Shown here piece after piece: positions 13,753-14,604 of a stretch of 14,604 nucleotides of DNA; positions within the stretch are counted from its first letter, which is position 1; each line of letters starts with the position of its first letter. Under the pieces are notes generated by a model, which worked only from the letters and a program-made list of their open reading frames with translations, was not told the DNA's origin and made no database searches. A program made the position numbers and the translations under genes. Source of the stretch: DASYDU01 sp031403315 (GTDB lineage Bacteria > Planctomycetota > Planctomycetia > Pirellulales > Lacipirellulaceae); contig JANNTD010000570.1 of the NCBI GenBank assembly GCA_031403315.1, forward strand, positions 1 through 14,604, written 5' to 3'.

Positions 13753-14604
13753 TTATTCGGCGGGCAACAATTGCTTTAGATGCTCCGCCACGCATTCCGC
13801 CAAGCGTTCCGGTTTATAGCCGCCTTCGAGCAGGCTGATCACGCGGCCCCCGGCGTGGACATTGGCCACGTCGAGCACACACTTGGTAAGATTGGCAAAG
13901 TCTTCGACCTCGAGGCCGAGCGAACCGATTGGATCTTCGCGGTGGCTGTCGAAGCCGGCGCTCACCAGCACCAGTTGTGGCTTGATGCGGGCGGCAAACT
14001 CTTCCAATTCGTGGCGAAATCGCGCGCGGTAGACATCGCGCGACGTGCCGAATTCAATCGGCAAATTCCGCGTCGCGCCGAGGCCGGCCCCCGTGCCTGT
14101 TTCATCGGCCGCACCGGTGCCCGGGTAAAACGGCCAGCGATGGATCGAAAAAAAGCCGACTCGATCATCGGCGTAGAACGTGTCCTGCGTGCCATTGCCG
14201 TGGTGCACGTCCCAATCGACGACGAGCACACGGTCGAGTCCATGCTCATCGGTCGCCACGCGGGCTGCAATCGCGACATTGTTGAAGAGGCAAAAACCCA
14301 TCGCGCGGTCCGCGAGCGCATGGTGCCCGGGCGGTCGCACGACGCAGAATGCCGTCCGGTCCTCGCCGGTGAGCACACGGTCGACCGCGTCGCCCGCCGC
14401 GCCCGCCGCGAGCCGTGCAATGTCGTAAGACGCCGGGCCGACGACGGTATCCGGGTCGGGCCGCCCACCGCCGCGGGCCGCGATATCCTCAATGGCTTCG
14501 ACGTACGGAGCTTGATGGACGCGCTGGATTCGTTCACGCGACGCGGGCTGCCATTCCGGCCGGACGCACCGAGCGGCGAGGCCGGTGGCGTCCAGTTGGG
14601 CAGC
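13753..14604 (-). CDS. HDAC-family (class II / acetylpolyamine amidohydrolase-like) deacetylase, 5' end outside window
   Basis: 283 residues are visible; the frame is open to the window edge, so the start lies beyond 14604. All core motifs are seen: RVHQAPYVEAIEDI near the N-terminus, FCVVRPPGHHA (active-site His pair), GFCLFNNVAIAA, VDWDVHHGNGTQ (zinc-binding Asp and His), FYPGTGAADETG, VSAGFDSHREDPIGSL (third zinc ligand Asp) and SLLEGGY (catalytic Tyr). GFD.H..DP.G is typical of class II HDACs and bacterial acetylpolyamine or acetoin-utilisation type enzymes. It should be a zinc hydrolase removing acetyl groups from lysines, polyamines or similar substrates; which one cannot be told. It ends in ...LKQLLPAE, 39 bp upstream of the toxin-antitoxin pair on the same strand, so read-through into that operon is possible. 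Confidence 0.95.
   Translation of the reverse strand, partial: AAQLDATGLAARCVRPEWQPASRERIQRVHQAPYVEAIEDIAARGGGRPDPDTVVGPASYDIARLAAGAAGDAVDRVLTGEDRTAFCVVRPPGHHALADRAMGFCLFNNVAIAARVATDEHGLDRVLVVDWDVHHGNGTQDTFYADDRVGFFSIHRWPFYPGTGAADETGTGAGLGATRNLPIEFGTSRDVYRARFRHELEEFAARIKPQLVLVSAGFDSHREDPIGSLGLEVEDFANLTKCVLDVANVHAGGRVISLLEGGYKPERLAECVAEHLKQLLPAE

Overview
The window reads as a planctomycete chromosome, most likely from the Pirellulales; this is inferred from protein families, not from a marker gene. The pointers are a very long secretion-associated protein ending in a planctomycete-type C-terminal block, a DUF11-repeat envelope protein, a MazF paired with a non-AbrB antitoxin, Cys- and Pro-rich secreted proteins, and weak Shine-Dalgarno (SD) use in moderately high-GC DNA. 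No RNA genes, insertion sequences, prophage or CRISPR array were seen.

Layout. 1-5067 (+) is the 3' part of a giant gene of unknown function, cut by the window edge and followed by a membrane-anchored thioredoxin-like protein (5132-5683, +). A structured repeat region (5713-5810) separates these from a convergent secreted transglutaminase-like protein (5843-6871, -), whose signal peptide is encoded by a 7-bp tandem repeat. Next is a cysteine-rich putative lipoprotein (7191-7649, -) with a strong intrinsic terminator about 200 bp past its stop. After a 410-bp non-coding stretch with several inverted repeats come a secreted alpha/beta hydrolase (8060-9085, +) and a class IV aminotransferase (9105-10004, +), 19 bp apart. 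Two small, apparently paralogous membrane proteins with PEP-CTERM-like segments (10034-10333 and 10454-10684, both -) lie divergent to a 738-residue anchored DUF11-repeat protein (10889-13105, +). The right end is one minus-strand block: an HDAC-family deacetylase running off the window (13753-14604), then an antitoxin and a MazF/PemK toxin overlapping by 4 bp.

How the genes relate. Most products are envelope-directed: giant protein, thioredoxin, transglutaminase, lipoprotein, hydrolase, twin small proteins, DUF11 protein. Cytoplasmic functions are limited to the aminotransferase, the deacetylase and the toxin-antitoxin pair. I see no single pathway linking them. The best leads for something undescribed are the twin PEP-CTERM-like micro-proteins, the toxin-antitoxin operon with an inverted repeat over its -10 box and a possibly leaderless start, the frame-breaking heptamer repeat in a signal peptide, and the three-copy inverted/direct repeat between 5713 and 5810.
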